A stretch of 64,000 nucleotides of DNA from Ignavibacteria bacterium (GTDB lineage: Bacteria; Bacteroidota; Ignavibacteria; Kapaibacteriales; UBA961): positions 22,595-86,594 of the forward strand of contig CANLII010000008.1 in assembly GCA_947491315.1 (NCBI GenBank), read 5' to 3'. Shown here piece after piece: positions 63,812 through 64,000 of this stretch. A program made the position numbers and the translations under genes. The notes under the pieces are model-generated. The model did not search any database and was not told where the DNA came from. It saw nothing but the letters and a program-made list of their open reading frames with translations. How positions within the stretch are numbered: position 1 is the stretch's first letter; each line of letters opens with the position of its first letter.

Positions 63812-63953
63812 GTTCGTCGAGTGAAGCCGAGGGGTGGGGCTATGATGATTGCACCCCGAGCGAAGCCGAGGGGTGGGGCTATGATGATTGCACCCCGAGC
63901 GAAGCCGAGGGGTGGGGCTATGATGATTGCACCCCGAGCGAAGCCGAGGGGTG
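63812..63953. repeat. 39-bp tandem repeat, 3.6 copies
   Basis: Units at 63812 (degenerate in its first 11 bp), 63851, 63890 and 63929 (partial, 25 bp). The three later copies look identical where they overlap. 39 bp is 13 codons, so the array keeps a frame open on the minus strand. Each full copy holds GCGAAGC, a heptamer known to form an unusually stable DNA mini-hairpin, between CACCCC and GGGGTG arms. Confidence 0.9.
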
Positions 63954-64000
63954 TAATCGACTCTGCTCTAAACACCATACATTCCATGTGAATCCTGATG

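Larger units (their letters stand above)
63437..63960. repeat. GC-rich mosaic palindromic repeat region
   Basis: About 520 bp with no credible gene, far richer in G+C than the rest. Three elements alternate: A, the palindrome GCCCCG(A/C)TGGGGC with a CTATTGTGAT-like tail (seven copies, 63485-63807); B, a ~50-bp unit starting near ATTCCCCTCAGATGAGGGG and ending GGGATTCTTCTTCT (three copies); C, a 39-bp unit containing CACCCCGAGCGAAGCCGAGG. The first hairpin-forming copy of C (63442-63469) follows the repeat-protein stop and may also terminate transcription. Confidence 0.92.

Noticed and set aside
63812..63953. CRISPR array
   Set aside because: The 39-bp units are contiguous with no unique spacers and no cas genes are near.
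63727..63987. 86-residue minus-strand reading frame with a 13-residue repeat
   Set aside because: It arises because the DNA repeat is 39 bp long and lacks stops in that frame; it has no signal, fold or start context and also crosses the other repeat families.

Overview
The window is a compact, AT-rich bacterial chromosome segment, most likely from the Bacteroidota/Chlorobiota side of the tree (an Ignavibacteria- or Kapabacteria-like lineage would fit; this placement is inference). The pointers are: at least three secreted proteins with C-terminal type IX secretion (Por) sorting-like domains, a PorV/PorQ-family outer-membrane protein, a FecA-type TonB receptor in an imelysin/DUF4856/HTTM cluster, lipid A genes (Gram-negative envelope), candidate promoters of the Bacteroidota form TTTG-N19-21-TAnnTTTG, and mostly absent Shine-Dalgarno sequences. 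Genes are tightly packed, with many ATGA or TAATG start/stop overlaps. I found no rRNA, tRNA, insertion sequence, prophage or CRISPR.

Layout. 1-11643 (+): a truncated PfkB-type sugar/nucleoside kinase, a secreted protein of unknown function, peptide deformylase, an NAD-dependent epimerase, a nucleoside transporter, an enoyl-CoA hydratase, phosphoglycerate mutase, ribosome silencing factor RsfS, ArgRS, a double-CDGSH protein, ParA-ParB, a YbgC-type thioesterase, a PorV/PorQ-like protein and a small secreted protein, ending in a bidirectional terminator. 18195-11668 (-): surface polysaccharide and cell wall genes (Wzz-like, a glycosyltransferase-like protein, a flippase, PBP2) and an orphan solute-binding lipoprotein. 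18365-33423 (+): a membrane GAF-SpoIIE phosphatase, two tandem secreted metzincin proteases, proline dehydrogenase, an EEP-family lipoprotein, an alpha/beta-hydrolase lacking its expected catalytic Ser and His, a BaiN-like flavoprotein, an ABC-F ATPase and MgtE.

37414-33378 (-): TPR protein, DUF3592-like protein, Mpl ligase and TrhO-type rhodanese, followed by a small divergent gene and a TPR lipoprotein. 38987-45366 (+): a lipid A operon (lpxB, a DUF374-type acyltransferase, lpxK), a class-I glutamine amidotransferase and a large Asp-box protein with a sorting domain. 45457-49875 (+): pstSCAB-phoU, complete for high-affinity phosphate uptake. 49946-54900 (+): rfbA, recG and a barrel-like protein. 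60871-54901 (-): a probable iron-acquisition operon (DUF4856 lipoprotein, imelysin, HTTM membrane protein, FecA-like receptor) whose candidate promoter is overlapped by a perfect 17-bp inverted repeat of the DtxR-family type.

61054-64000: a secreted barrel-like protein with a strong terminator, a serine beta-lactamase-fold hydrolase, a secreted protein made of five 19-residue repeats, then about 520 bp of GC-rich mosaic palindromic repeats with no credible gene. The least explained items are this repeat block, the 19-residue repeat protein, the catalytically altered hydrolase, the repressor-like operator on the iron operon, and the divergent gene pair whose 5' coding ends overlap.
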